DNA of 64,000 nt from Salinibacillus aidingensis (GTDB taxonomy: Bacteria > Bacillota > Bacilli > Bacillales > Alkalibacillaceae): assembly GCF_039522525.1 (NCBI RefSeq), contig NZ_BAAADO010000001.1, forward strand, positions 496,001 through 560,000, in the 5' to 3' direction. This document shows positions 53,138 to 62,232 of this stretch, one piece after another (the first letter of the stretch is position 1; the number at the start of each line of letters is the position of its first letter). A program made the position numbers and the translations under genes. Under the pieces are notes generated by a model. That model was not told the origin of the DNA. It worked only from the letters and a program-made list of their open reading frames with translations, and ran no database searches.

Positions 53138-53180
53138 AAAAAAAATAAATAGAAAGCGGGAGCCCCAATAATCGGCTCCC
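53138..53180 (-). terminator. terminator of valS
   Basis: Perfect 7-bp G+C-rich stem GGGAGCC / GGCTCCC with a 9-base loop; on the - strand it is followed by a TTTATTTTTTTT stretch. It separates valS from folC. Confidence 0.82.
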
Positions 53181-53192
53181 ACTGAAGAATAA

Positions 53193-55835
53193 TCAGGATT
53201 GCAAGTCCTTTAGTCTTTGTTCAACCTTTTCTCGTTTTTCTTTATAATCTCTGCCCTTTTCTCTTTCCTGGTCCACAATATCCGCTGGTGCGTTTTGAAC
53301 AAATTTGTCATTCGCCAGTTTCTTTTCAACCCGTTCAACTTCAGAATTCCACTTTTCCCATTCCTTCTTCAGCCGATCGATTTCTTCTTCAATATTAATT
53401 AAACCTTCTAAAGGAAGATAAACCTCAGCCCCTGTTACAACTGCACTCATGGCTTTTTCCGGCACATCAACGTCTGTATCAATCGTCAGGTCACTCGGGT
53501 TACAAAAACGTTCAAGATAATGACGGTTCTTTTTCAGCCCATCCATAATGTTTTCATCACTTGCTTTAATGAGCATTTGGATTTCTTTGGACATTGGAGT
53601 ATTTACTTCAGCTCTGATATTTCGAATGGAACGAATAATATCCACAAGCAGCTTCATTTCTGAGGATGCCTGTTGATTTGTAAATTCAGGTTTTACAGAT
53701 GGCCAATCTGCAACTGTGATGGATTCCCCTTCATGTGGTAAATGCTGCCATATTTCCTCGGTAATAAATGGCATGAATGGATGAAGCATACGCATCGTCT
53801 GATCAAGAACATAAACTAAAACCGATTTTGTAGTATGCTTTGCCTGTTCATCCTCTCCATATAAAGGTAGCTTGGCCATTTCAATATACCAGTCACAAAA
53901 TTCATCCCAGATAAAGTTATACAAATGACGACCCGCTTCCCCAAAATCATATTTATCAATATGCCGGGTTACCTGCTCAATGGTTTCATTCAGACGGGTA
54001 AGAATCCATTGATCTGCAACCGATTTTTCTCCGGTTAAATCAACATCTTCATACTGCATATCATCCAGATTCATCAGCACAAAACGGGAAGCATTCCAGA
54101 TTTTGTTCGCAAAATTCCAGGTAGCCTCAATTTTTTCCCAATGGAAGCGTAAATCCTGTCCGGGTGAAGAGCCGGTTGCTAAGAAATAACGCAGAGAGTC
54201 CGCACCATATTTTTCTACAACATCCATTGGATCCACACCATTACCCAAGGACTTACTCATTTTCCTTCCTTCCGCATCACGTACGAGTCCATGAATGAGG
54301 ACATCTTTAAATGGTCTGCGGTTCATGAATTGCTTGGATTGGAAAATCATACGGGATACCCAGAAGAAAATAATGTCATATCCTGTTACAAGTGCATCCG
54401 TCGGAAAATAACGGTTCAGGTCTTTATTGTTTTCATCCGGCCAGCCTAAGGTTGAAAATGGCCATAAAGCTGAAGAGAACCATGTATCGAGAACATCTTC
54501 ATCCTGCTCCCAGTTTTCTGCATCCTCGGGTGCTTCCTTTCCAACATAAACTTCTCCTGTTTTTTTATGATACCATGCAGGAATGCGGTGCCCCCACCAA
54601 AGCTGGCGTGAAATACACCAATCTCGAATATTTTCCATCCAATTTAAATAAGTTTTCTCAAAGCGGCCAGGAACAAAATTGACTTTGTCATCAGTCTCCT
54701 GTAAATCAATCGCACCTTTGGCCAGCGGCTCCATATGAACAAACCATTGAGTGGATAAATAAGGCTCAACAACCGCTCCGCTTCGCTCGGAATGCCCAAC
54801 TGAATGTGTATGTTCTTCAATGTTAAACAATACCCCTTCTTCCTGAAGATCTTTTACCAGCTGTTTCCGGCATTCGAAGCGGTCCATCCCCTGATATTTC
54901 ATGGCGTTTTCATTCATGGTACCATCTTCGTTCATTACGAGAATTCGCTCTAAATCATGACGGTTGCCGATTTCAAAATCATTTGGATCATGTGCAGGGG
55001 TGATTTTAACCGCACCAGAGCCGAATTCCATATCTACATAGTCATCTGCAACAATTTCGATTTCCCGCTCAGTAATTGGTAAAATAACCTTTTTCCCAAT
55101 TAAATGCTTATATCTTTCATCTTCCGGATGGACAGCTACTGCCGTATCGCCCAGCATCGTCTCAGGTCGAGTGGTAGCAATTTCAATGTGGCCTGAACCA
55201 TCCTTTAACGGATATTTCATATGATAGAAGGCACCCTGAACCTCCTTGTAGATAACCTCGATATCAGAAAGGGCTGTCTGAGTATCTGGGTCCCAGTTAA
55301 TGATATATTGTCCGCGGTATATCAGCCCTTTTTCATATAAGGAAACAAATACTTCCCGAACAGCATTGGAAAGACCCTCATCAAGGGTAAAACGCTCCCG
55401 GGAATAATCCAGTCCTAAACCAAGCTTTTCCCATTGCTTTCGAATAAAGGAGGCATATTCTTCCTTCCAGTCCCATACCTGGTCAATAAACTTTTCCCGA
55501 CCAAGATCGTACCGGTTTTTTCCTTCTTCCTTTAATTTTGCTTCAACCTTTGCCTGTGTGGCAATTCCGGCGTGGTCCATTCCCGGCAGCCATAAAACAT
55601 CGTAGCCCTGCATACGCTTATAACGTGTAATAATATCCTGTAAAGTTGTGTCCCAGGCATGACCCAGGTGGAGCTTACCTGTAACGTTTGGCGGCGGGAT
55701 AACCACAGTAAATGGATTTTTGCTCTCATCATCCTTTGCTTCAAAGAACTTCCCATTTACCCAGTAATCATACCGGCCTTTCTCCACCTCATTCGGATCG
55801 TACTTTGGCGGCATTGAAACCTCTTTCTTCTCCAT
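53193..55835 (-). CDS. valS: valyl-tRNA synthetase
   Basis: Charges tRNA-Val and edits Thr-tRNA-Val. 880 aa, the same length as in B. subtilis. Class I signatures are PPPNVTGKLHLGHAW (residues about 45-60) and KMSKSLGNGVDP. The CP1 editing domain has ATTRPETMLGDTAVAVHPED. The C-terminal coiled coil (about 815-880, INIEEEIDRLKKEWEKW) binds the tRNA. ATG at 55835 after AAGGAGG. Controlled by a T-box leader. Confidence 0.99.
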   Translation of the reverse strand: MEKKEVSMPPKYDPNEVEKGRYDYWVNGKFFEAKDDESKNPFTVVIPPPNVTGKLHLGHAWDTTLQDIITRYKRMQGYDVLWLPGMDHAGIATQAKVEAKLKEEGKNRYDLGREKFIDQVWDWKEEYASFIRKQWEKLGLGLDYSRERFTLDEGLSNAVREVFVSLYEKGLIYRGQYIINWDPDTQTALSDIEVIYKEVQGAFYHMKYPLKDGSGHIEIATTRPETMLGDTAVAVHPEDERYKHLIGKKVILPITEREIEIVADDYVDMEFGSGAVKITPAHDPNDFEIGNRHDLERILVMNEDGTMNENAMKYQGMDRFECRKQLVKDLQEEGVLFNIEEHTHSVGHSERSGAVVEPYLSTQWFVHMEPLAKGAIDLQETDDKVNFVPGRFEKTYLNWMENIRDWCISRQLWWGHRIPAWYHKKTGEVYVGKEAPEDAENWEQDEDVLDTWFSSALWPFSTLGWPDENNKDLNRYFPTDALVTGYDIIFFWVSRMIFQSKQFMNRRPFKDVLIHGLVRDAEGRKMSKSLGNGVDPMDVVEKYGADSLRYFLATGSSPGQDLRFHWEKIEATWNFANKIWNASRFVLMNLDDMQYEDVDLTGEKSVADQWILTRLNETIEQVTRHIDKYDFGEAGRHLYNFIWDEFCDWYIEMAKLPLYGEDEQAKHTTKSVLVYVLDQTMRMLHPFMPFITEEIWQHLPHEGESITVADWPSVKPEFTNQQASSEMKLLVDIIRSIRNIRAEVNTPMSKEIQMLIKASDENIMDGLKKNRHYLERFCNPSDLTIDTDVDVPEKAMSAVVTGAEVYLPLEGLINIEEEIDRLKKEWEKWNSEVERVEKKLANDKFVQNAPADIVDQEREKGRDYKEKREKVEQRLKDLQS

Positions 55836-55982
55836 TTCACTTCCTCCTTACTTTTTATCATCATGAACATAAAAGGGCATCCGTCAGTTTGGAAAGCCCG
55901 AATTTCCCCGGCAATAGAGAAAATCGATGCTTTTTCTTTTCCTTTAAGAGGGCAAGCTTATACTTTCTTAAAGGATAATAAA

Positions 55983-56240
55983 AAACCCTTTTCATCCTGT
56001 CAAAAGGACGAAAAGGGTTACTTTCGCGGTACCACCTTTATTTACAGCAGAGCATCATTGTCTGACTGTACACTTCATCAGAATAACGGTTCAACCGGCT
56101 TCTTCTACTCATGATTCAAAGAAGCTGCATCCAGGGCGACATTCCAAGGTAAGGATCCTGGAAAGCGTCTCAGCCTATCGCTTTCCTCTCTGAAGGTCTT
56201 ATCCTTGTACTCCTCCCTATCCAAGCATTTCGAGTATTCA
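55983..56240 (-). promoter_or_regulatory. T-box riboswitch of valS
   Basis: On the - strand: AGAGAGGAAAGC pairing to GCTTTCC in Stem I, then a specifier GTC (Val) at 56138-56140 within GGAATGTC, and the T-box AAAGGTGGTACCGCGAAAG at 56021-56039. A terminator hairpin follows (AACCCTTTTCATCC / GGACGAAAAGGGTT, 55984-55997 / 56006-56019) with a U-rich tail. The valine specifier matches the gene it controls. Confidence 0.94.
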
Positions 56241-56253
56241 TTTTATAGTATAT

Positions 56254-56283
56254 ATTTTAGCCATTCAAAACGTAAAAAGTCAA
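56254..56283 (-). promoter_or_regulatory. sigma-A promoter of valS
   Basis: TTGACT (56278-56283) and TAAAAT (56254-56259) with an 18-base spacer, just upstream of the T-box leader. Confidence 0.6.
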
Positions 56284-56357
56284 ATGTCTTTTAACACTTT
56301 TTCCAATATCTATTCATATTATACGAACAAACGGTAAAAAAGTGAAGGAGGATCCAT

Positions 56358-56546
56358 ATGGCAAGGTTTTATCGTTACAAGCTTCCACCGTGGCTGAGAC
56401 ACATTATTTTTACAATTGAAAAATGTACATTACCGCTTATGATTTATCAAATTGTACGAACGCTTATCATTCCAACAACGCTCGATGTGTTATTAACCGG
56501 TGTATTTGTCGGGTTGTTCTTTGCCTTTTATTTAGAATGGATTTAA
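56358..56546 (+). CDS. small membrane protein of unknown function
   Basis: 62 aa. An AAGGAGG lies 6 bases before the ATG, a strong sign of a real gene. A basic N terminus (MARFYRYKLPPWLRH) is followed by two hydrophobic segments (about residues 22-36 and 42-60, VLLTGVFVGLFFAFYLEWI). I do not recognise a named family. It is divergent from valS and converges on ysxE, whose stop is 9 bases away. Sporulation linkage is only a guess from the neighbours. Confidence 0.7.
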   Translation: MARFYRYKLPPWLRHIIFTIEKCTLPLMIYQIVRTLIIPTTLDVLLTGVFVGLFFAFYLEWI

Positions 56547-56554
56547 GTCAGATT

Positions 56555-57553
56555 TTAATCATCCGTAAGCATCAGATCATTTTTGATAAACTCCTGAATG
56601 TCCAGGACATGTTCAAAATAAAACTGATAGCGCTGGAAAACTTGAATCCATTCTACTTCTGTAAGATGATTTGGGGCTTTCACATATTGCTGAACGTCAA
56701 GCAGAAAATCTTTTACATTCAGCAGATGTATCGCTAACAAAGCCATATCGCTTTTCGTATAGCCTGCATCTTTAAAATAAACAGGTAAGCCTTCTTTGAT
56801 AAGACTCAGTGGTGTATCATGCTCCTGACAAATCGTTGAAAAAAACATGGAAAGGTCTCTGGAAGGATGACCATAAAAGGCTTGTTCCCAATTTATGAAC
56901 ATCACACCGTTTGAAGTCAAAACAAAATGGGAAGGTGATAAATTCCCATGACATAAGCAATATTTCATCTCTTTTTCCTCTTCCATATGAGCCCGCCACT
57001 CATCATACCAGTATTCCAGAAGGTGAGACATTTGTCTGACCATACGATAGGAATGACAGATTAATAAAGCAGTGGGAGACATAAAATGCTGGGCCTCGAA
57101 CAAATCAATCCAATTTTCAAACTGATAAAAGTTTTTCTTAATTTTTTCCTTTTGATTTTGGGACCACTCATTTAATTGCTGAATTTCAATTGGTTTTGTG
57201 ACGGACGTTTTTCTATGAATATGGGCTAATTCCCCTAAAAAAGGATGAAGGGATGATGTTAATGAACTCCCCTCTTTCTCTTTAAACCAGGGAACTACAT
57301 AATAAAAATGGTGCCTCCCCTCTATGTACGGCCTGCCCTTCTCTGTTAAATAGAGGGGAGCGATGGAGGTTAAATTTTTCTCCTTTGCTTCATGATATAC
57401 AAAACCGAACCTTTGAGTCAGATGTTTTTCCCTGGACTGTTTGACGGCAATATACCTGCTTCCTGTAAAAACCTTGATAACCTTTTTTGTTATCTTTTCA
57501 CCCTGATAAGGATACATCCCATATGGATGTAAAATTCGACTGATTTTAGCCAA
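56555..57553 (-). CDS. ysxE: CotS-family spore coat protein YsxE
   Basis: 332 aa from a TTG, 7 bases after AAGGATG. Kinase-like (aminoglycoside phosphotransferase) fold: YCLCHGNLSPSHFVL corresponds to the catalytic loop, with HGN instead of HGD, and MFINWEQAFYGHPSRDLSMFF to the metal-binding segment, with NWE. The aspartates are thus replaced, so catalysis is doubtful and a structural coat role is likely. It is co-transcribed with spoVID, its known partner. Confidence 0.94.
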   Translation of the reverse strand: MAKISRILHPYGMYPYQGEKITKKVIKVFTGSRYIAVKQSREKHLTQRFGFVYHEAKEKNLTSIAPLYLTEKGRPYIEGRHHFYYVVPWFKEKEGSSLTSSLHPFLGELAHIHRKTSVTKPIEIQQLNEWSQNQKEKIKKNFYQFENWIDLFEAQHFMSPTALLICHSYRMVRQMSHLLEYWYDEWRAHMEEEKEMKYCLCHGNLSPSHFVLTSNGVMFINWEQAFYGHPSRDLSMFFSTICQEHDTPLSLIKEGLPVYFKDAGYTKSDMALLAIHLLNVKDFLLDVQQYVKAPNHLTEVEWIQVFQRYQFYFEHVLDIQEFIKNDLMLTDD

Positions 57554-57570
57554 TGTCGCTCATCCTTAAC

Positions 57571-58758
57571 TTATGTTGTGGATGGATCAATCTGTTTTTT
57601 TCTGACAGGAATATAAAGAATGTCGCCTGCATTTAATTCCTGTTCCTCAAGACGGTTATAACGGATTAATTGGGCGGTTGATGTCTCATACCGTTCTGCA
57701 ATGGATTCAATCGTATCCACTTCCTGTACAATACACATGCGAAGTTTTGTATAAGAATCTTCCTCTTTGTGACTAAACATATTTACTAAATAACCAGCAT
57801 CTTCACGACTTTCTTCGTTTGAAGACTCAGCCTGTGCATCCACATTATATTCCACCTGAGGGCTTTCATTATGAGCTTCTTCATATGGACTATCCTCGTA
57901 GGAGCTTTCCTCCTGCTCTGTGTTTTGTTCCTCCTGTTGGTTTTGACCAAAGAACTCATCAAAGGATTGTGTTTTTTTCTTAAACCATAAATCCCGGCCT
58001 TTCTCCTCTTCTCCGGATTCGGTTTCTTCCTCCTCTTCCGGCTGAGGCTGTTCTGTAACTGGTTCCTCGTAGGAAGAATAGGATTCTGTTTCCGGACGGT
58101 CTTCTTCGTCTTCTTCGTCTTCTTCGTCTTCTTCATTTATTACAACAGACGACTCGGACTGATAGCTTGAAGCTTCAGACTCTTCCTCTTCTTCATCAAA
58201 TTTCACATCAAACGAAAACGGCTCATTCATTTCTTCCCAGCTGTTCTTATCCGTTGTTGACTCCTCCGTTTCATTTCGATTTTCCTGAGGTTCCTGTGTT
58301 AAAACCTCCTCCTCCTCGGCAATGCCTGAAATCGAGACATTGGACTGAAGTTTAATTTGTGATGGATCAGGAATTTCATAGTCAAAATAATCAATCTCAA
58401 CCATAACGTCATCTAAATCCGTGATTCGATGTTTCGGAATGGTAATTTCAACCGGAATATTATAATAAAATTCATTTAAGCCATCTTCAAAGGAACGAAC
58501 GTCATTGATAATGTTTTGGGATGTACGATCCTGAAAATTTAATATATCTTCTTGTTTGTCCTCTTTACTGTCTACTGAAGGCATGTATTCACCGGTTAGT
58601 TCTATAACCCCCCTGACCGATACATACTCACCAGAATCCTGAATTGAAATATTCGGTTCAAGGGAAATTCCGATTAACTCTTGCAATTCCTGTCCCTTTT
58701 GAAACCATAGCTGCTCATTTAATTCAAACCGAAGTACATTTTCATCATCCTGATTCAA
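57571..58758 (-). CDS. spoVID: stage VI sporulation protein D (SpoVID)
   Basis: Coat morphogenetic protein needed for the coat to encase the spore; binds SafA and SpoIVA. 395 aa from a TTG (58758) after GAAGGAGGAG. The N-terminal SpoVID domain covers about residues 1-145 (LRFELNEQLWFQKGQ, YNIPVEITIPKHRI). A long, very acidic middle includes a run from four 9-base repeats. A C-terminal LysM (about 340-395, MCIVQEVDTIESIAERYETS) follows. Confidence 0.94.
   Translation of the reverse strand: MNQDDENVLRFELNEQLWFQKGQELQELIGISLEPNISIQDSGEYVSVRGVIELTGEYMPSVDSKEDKQEDILNFQDRTSQNIINDVRSFEDGLNEFYYNIPVEITIPKHRITDLDDVMVEIDYFDYEIPDPSQIKLQSNVSISGIAEEEEVLTQEPQENRNETEESTTDKNSWEEMNEPFSFDVKFDEEEEESEASSYQSESSVVINEEDEEDEEDEEDRPETESYSSYEEPVTEQPQPEEEEETESGEEEKGRDLWFKKKTQSFDEFFGQNQQEEQNTEQEESSYEDSPYEEAHNESPQVEYNVDAQAESSNEESREDAGYLVNMFSHKEEDSYTKLRMCIVQEVDTIESIAERYETSTAQLIRYNRLEEQELNAGDILYIPVRKKQIDPSTT
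58101..58136. repeat. 9-bp tandem repeat inside spoVID
   Basis: CTTCTTCGT repeated four times (the last copy ends in AT instead of GT). In the gene it encodes EDEEDEEDEED within the acidic linker. Confidence 0.9.
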
Positions 58759-58835
58759 AAAAACTCCTCCTTCCCAAAAAAGTTCCAATCAAATCTATCC
58801 CTAAAATATATGAAAAAAAGAAAAGAATTATAACC

Positions 58836-59105
58836 AGAAAAGCGAAGGGGCCTCGTCCAGACCCGACTGTGTAAGCAAGCCCCATGGAGCGGCTCCAGCC
58901 GCGTAGTGGGGCTTGCTTACATCAGCGAGGGTCTAGGCCCCGTAGCTGGACAATAGAAAAGCGAAGGCGACCGGTTAGGCCCGACGGCATAAGCAGAATA
59001 TTCGGAGTGGCCGCTTTTTGGTCACGGAGGAAATTCTGCTTATGACCGCTTGGGCCTGGGAGCCGTAGCTGGACAGAGAAAAGCGAAGGCGACCGGTTAG
59101 GCCCA
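58836..59105. repeat. tandem structured repeat, block 2 (2 full units plus a truncated third)
   Basis: AGAAAAGCGAAGG recurs at 58836, 58955 and 59077 (periods 119 and 122), in the orientation opposite to block 1 (13889-14153). GTAGCTGGACA precedes the second and third copies. Each unit holds a long hairpin; in the first, 14 bp pair perfectly (58871-58884 with 58907-58920, GTAAGCAAGCCCCA). In the second, ATAAGCAGAAT pairs with ATTCTGCTTAT around further short arms. It fills most of the spoVID-hemL gap, and I see no gene there. Confidence 0.88.
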
Positions 59106-59147
59106 CAAAAAAACAGCAAGCACAACGAAATTCATGTGCTTGCTGTT
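59104..59147 (-). terminator. terminator of the hem operon
   Basis: Perfect 12-bp stem AACAGCAAGCAC / GTGCTTGCTGTT with a 12-base loop and TTTTTTT on the - strand, just after hemL. Confidence 0.9.
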
Positions 59148-59153
59148 ATTCAG

Positions 59154-60443
59154 TTATTTAGAAATTTTTTCAAATGTCTTTCTGAATGCTTCCAGAGTTT
59201 TATCGATATCTTCATCTGTATGAGCCGTTGATAGGAAAATTCCTTCAAATTGAGATGGAGCCAGGAAAACTCCTTCTTCTGCCATCGAACGATAATATTT
59301 GGCAAACAAATCAAGGTCCGCTGATTTGGCTGTTTCAAAATTTACAACGTCTTCATTTGTAAAGAATAAGCCCATCATTGCACCTGCACGGTTAATCGTA
59401 TGCGGGATGTTAAATTCATTGGCCAGCTGTTCGATTCCTTCAGCTAAGCGATCTACTTTTTGGTTTAACTCTTCGTAGGCACTTTCAGTCATCTGTTTTA
59501 AGGTTTCATAGCCTGCTGTCATTGCAAGAGGGTTTCCTGATAATGTACCTGCCTGATAAATCGGTCCAGAAGGCGCAATTTGCTCTATGATTTCCCGTTT
59601 ACCACCATACGCACCTACAGGGAGACCACCGCCAATCACCTTTCCTAAACAAGTTAAATCGGGTGTAACCCCAAAGTGCCCCTGAGCGGAATGATAACCC
59701 ACACGGAAACCTGTCATCACTTCATCAAAAATTAACAAAGTATCATTTTGTTCCGTTATATCACGAAGCTTCTGTAAAAAGTTGTTCCGTGGAGGTACGA
59801 CACCCATATTACCGGATACAGGTTCCACTATGACGGCAGCTAAATCATCTCCGTACTGTTCAAATACATATTCGACACTCTCAACATCATTGTAAGGGAC
59901 CGTAATTGTATTTTTAGCGATAGATTCCGGTACTCCCGGGCTATCCGGCAGACCAAGTGTAGCTACACCAGAACCAGCTTTGATCAATAAGGAATCGCCA
60001 TGTCCATGATAGTTCCCTTCAAATTTCAGGATTTTGTTACGTCCTGTATATCCCCGGGCAAGGCGTAACGCACTCATCGTTGCTTCGGTACCTGAATTCA
60101 CCATTCGAACCATTTCAATGGAAGGTACCCGGTCAATAATCAATTGGGCCAGTTTGTTCTCAATCTCAGTTGGAGAGCCTAGACTTGTTCCGTTTTCGAC
60201 CACACTTTTTAAGGACTCAACCACTTTCTCATGGGCATGTCCCAGGATTAATGGTCCCCAGCTCAGGACATAATCAATGTACTCATTGCCATCGATGTCA
60301 TAAATCTTTGACCCGTTCCCTTTTTCCATATAAACCGGATTCATATCCACTGATTTAAACGCCCGTACAGGAGAATTCACTCCGCCTGGCATTAACTCAA
60401 CAGCTTCTTTATAAGCCTGAACCGATTTCTCGTTCTCACGCAT
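59154..60443 (-). CDS. hemL: glutamate-1-semialdehyde 2,1-aminomutase
   Basis: PLP enzyme that converts glutamate-1-semialdehyde to 5-aminolevulinate, the first dedicated haem precursor. 429 aa from the ATG at 60443 (MRENEKSVQAY), 6 bases after AAAGGATG. The PLP lysine is in CLGKVIGGGLPVGAYGG; other signatures are FDEVMTGFRVG and PGGVNSPVRAF. Last gene of hemAXCDBL, as in B. subtilis. Confidence 0.98.
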   Translation of the reverse strand: MRENEKSVQAYKEAVELMPGGVNSPVRAFKSVDMNPVYMEKGNGSKIYDIDGNEYIDYVLSWGPLILGHAHEKVVESLKSVVENGTSLGSPTEIENKLAQLIIDRVPSIEMVRMVNSGTEATMSALRLARGYTGRNKILKFEGNYHGHGDSLLIKAGSGVATLGLPDSPGVPESIAKNTITVPYNDVESVEYVFEQYGDDLAAVIVEPVSGNMGVVPPRNNFLQKLRDITEQNDTLLIFDEVMTGFRVGYHSAQGHFGVTPDLTCLGKVIGGGLPVGAYGGKREIIEQIAPSGPIYQAGTLSGNPLAMTAGYETLKQMTESAYEELNQKVDRLAEGIEQLANEFNIPHTINRAGAMMGLFFTNEDVVNFETAKSADLDLFAKYYRSMAEEGVFLAPSQFEGIFLSTAHTDEDIDKTLEAFRKTFEKISK

Positions 60444-60467
60444 GTTAATCATCCTTTCTATTATTTT

Positions 60468-61445
60468 CTATTCACTCAGCCATTTGGCTACATCTTTAGC
60501 GAAGTAGGTCATAATCAGGTCTGCACCTGCGCGTTTCATGGAGAGGAGTTTTTCCATGACGATTGCTTTTTCATCTACCCATCCATGCTGGGCAGCTCCT
60601 TTAACAAGAGAGTATTCTCCGCTAACGTTATAGGCGACGACTGGTACATCGTGACGATTCCGAATATCTCTTACAATATCCAGGTAAGATAGAGCCGGTT
60701 TTACAATGAGAAAGTCAGCTCCTTCTTCCACATCGGAATCGGCTTCACGGAACGCCTCAAGACGATTGGCCGGATCCATCTGATAAGCCTTGCGATCCCC
60801 TTCCTGAGGTGCACTCTGAGCGGCATCACGGAATGGACCATAGAATGCAGACGCATATTTAACAGCATAGGACATAATCGGAATGTTTTCATAGCCTGCT
60901 TCATCCAAACCTTTTCGAATTGCAGTAACAAAGCCATCCATCATATTGGATGGGGCGATGATATCAGCACCTGCTTTCGCCTGACTTACAGCGGTATCAA
61001 CTAAAAGACCTAAAGATGGGTCATTTTGAACATAGCCATTTTCTAATACTCCGCAATGTCCATGTGAGGTATATTCACACAGGCAGGTATCTGCAATAAC
61101 CATAATCGATGGGGTTTCTTTTTTAATCACACGTATCGCTTCCTGAACAATACCGTGATTATGAAAAGCGCCTGTCCCCTGTTCGTCCTTTTCATTAGGA
61201 ACACCAAACAAGAGAACAGATTTAATTCCCAGGGCTTCTACCTCTTTCATCTCTTCAACTAAATGATCAAGAGACAATTGATAGATACCGGGCATAGAAG
61301 GAATTTCTTTTTTTACGTTTTCTTCTTCAACTACAAATAAAGGATAAATCAAATCTTCTTTATGTAAACGGGTTTCTCTTACCAGGCTGCGCATACTTTC
61401 GTTGACGCGGAGTCTGCGGTGACGCTTAAACTCTAAATCATTCAT
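60468..61445 (-). CDS. hemB: delta-aminolevulinic acid dehydratase
   Basis: Condenses two aminolevulinate molecules to porphobilinogen. 325 aa from the ATG at 61445 (MNDLEFKRHRRLR), after AAGGAAG, within the end of hemD. Zinc cysteines are in ADTCLCEYTSHGHCG, and the two active-site lysines in SYAVKYASAFYGPFRD and FLIVKPALSYLD. A zinc-type enzyme. Confidence 0.98.
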   Translation of the reverse strand: MNDLEFKRHRRLRVNESMRSLVRETRLHKEDLIYPLFVVEEENVKKEIPSMPGIYQLSLDHLVEEMKEVEALGIKSVLLFGVPNEKDEQGTGAFHNHGIVQEAIRVIKKETPSIMVIADTCLCEYTSHGHCGVLENGYVQNDPSLGLLVDTAVSQAKAGADIIAPSNMMDGFVTAIRKGLDEAGYENIPIMSYAVKYASAFYGPFRDAAQSAPQEGDRKAYQMDPANRLEAFREADSDVEEGADFLIVKPALSYLDIVRDIRNRHDVPVVAYNVSGEYSLVKGAAQHGWVDEKAIVMEKLLSMKRAGADLIMTYFAKDVAKWLSE

Positions 61446-62232
61446 GAGTCTTCCTTCCTTTCTCAACATACGTATTCAGCTTTTTAATCATATTAGCTGC
61501 TGTATACTCTTCTGGTGTGATAATGTTTCTGAAGCCTCTGTTTTTCGCTTCTGCTTCCGTAGTAGAACCTATACATACACAAATACTGTCTTCAAGATGA
61601 TCTTTTCTGATTGCCTCTCCTCCAAGGGAGAAAAAAGCACCGATGGTTGATGGACTTGTAAATGTAATCGCGTCCAGTCGCGTCTCCTTTAAATGAACTT
61701 TTAAATTCTTCTGCTCATCTGCTTTAACTTTGGTCGTATAAACCGTGATGGATTCAAAAGGAATGTCATTTTGAGTAAAAAATTCAGGAAGAACATCTCT
61801 GGACCGATTTCCTCTTACCAGGAGAACCTTTTCCGGATGATAATCTTTCAGGAATTCTTCCGCCATTGCTTCAGCTGTATAGTGACCAGGTTCAAAGTCA
61901 GCGGATAGTTGATACCGCTCTAATGATTCACTTGTTTTTTTCCCCACTGAACCAATGGATGCTTTCTTTAAGTTATCAAAAGCCTCCGGATATTGATGAA
62001 GGCTTTTCATAAAGAATCGCACCCCATTCCCACTGGTGAAAAAAATCCAGTCAAATTGCCCTAAATGACGGAAGATTTGATCATGGTTATCAGCATGGGA
62101 CCATTCAAAAGTTAACAAAGGAACTTCAATCGGAGTCCCGCCTGATTCCCTGATCAATTGTGATAAAAAACCTGCCTTACTCCGCTCCCTTGTTACTAAT
62201 ATATTCATTCCCTCTAATGGATCAGCCATCAT
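61438..62232 (-). CDS. hemD: uroporphyrinogen-III synthase
   Basis: Closes hydroxymethylbilane with inversion of ring D. 264 aa; sequence conservation in this family is low, but MNILVTRERSKAGFLSQLI, FFTSGNGVRFFM and TFTSPSTIGAFF are typical. The ATG overlaps the hemC stop (ATGA) and the end overlaps hemB by 8 bases, so expression is tightly coupled. Confidence 0.94.
   Translation of the reverse strand: MMADPLEGMNILVTRERSKAGFLSQLIRESGGTPIEVPLLTFEWSHADNHDQIFRHLGQFDWIFFTSGNGVRFFMKSLHQYPEAFDNLKKASIGSVGKKTSESLERYQLSADFEPGHYTAEAMAEEFLKDYHPEKVLLVRGNRSRDVLPEFFTQNDIPFESITVYTTKVKADEQKNLKVHLKETRLDAITFTSPSTIGAFFSLGGEAIRKDHLEDSICVCIGSTTEAEAKNRGFRNIITPEEYTAANMIKKLNTYVEKGRKTHE

Noticed and set aside
53107..53192. 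Possible small gene between folC and valS
   Set aside because: The interval is filled by the valS terminator and the folC ribosome site.
58922..59125. 67-codon open frame on the - strand (FSVQLRLPG)
   Set aside because: Same repeat family in the other block; no ribosome site.
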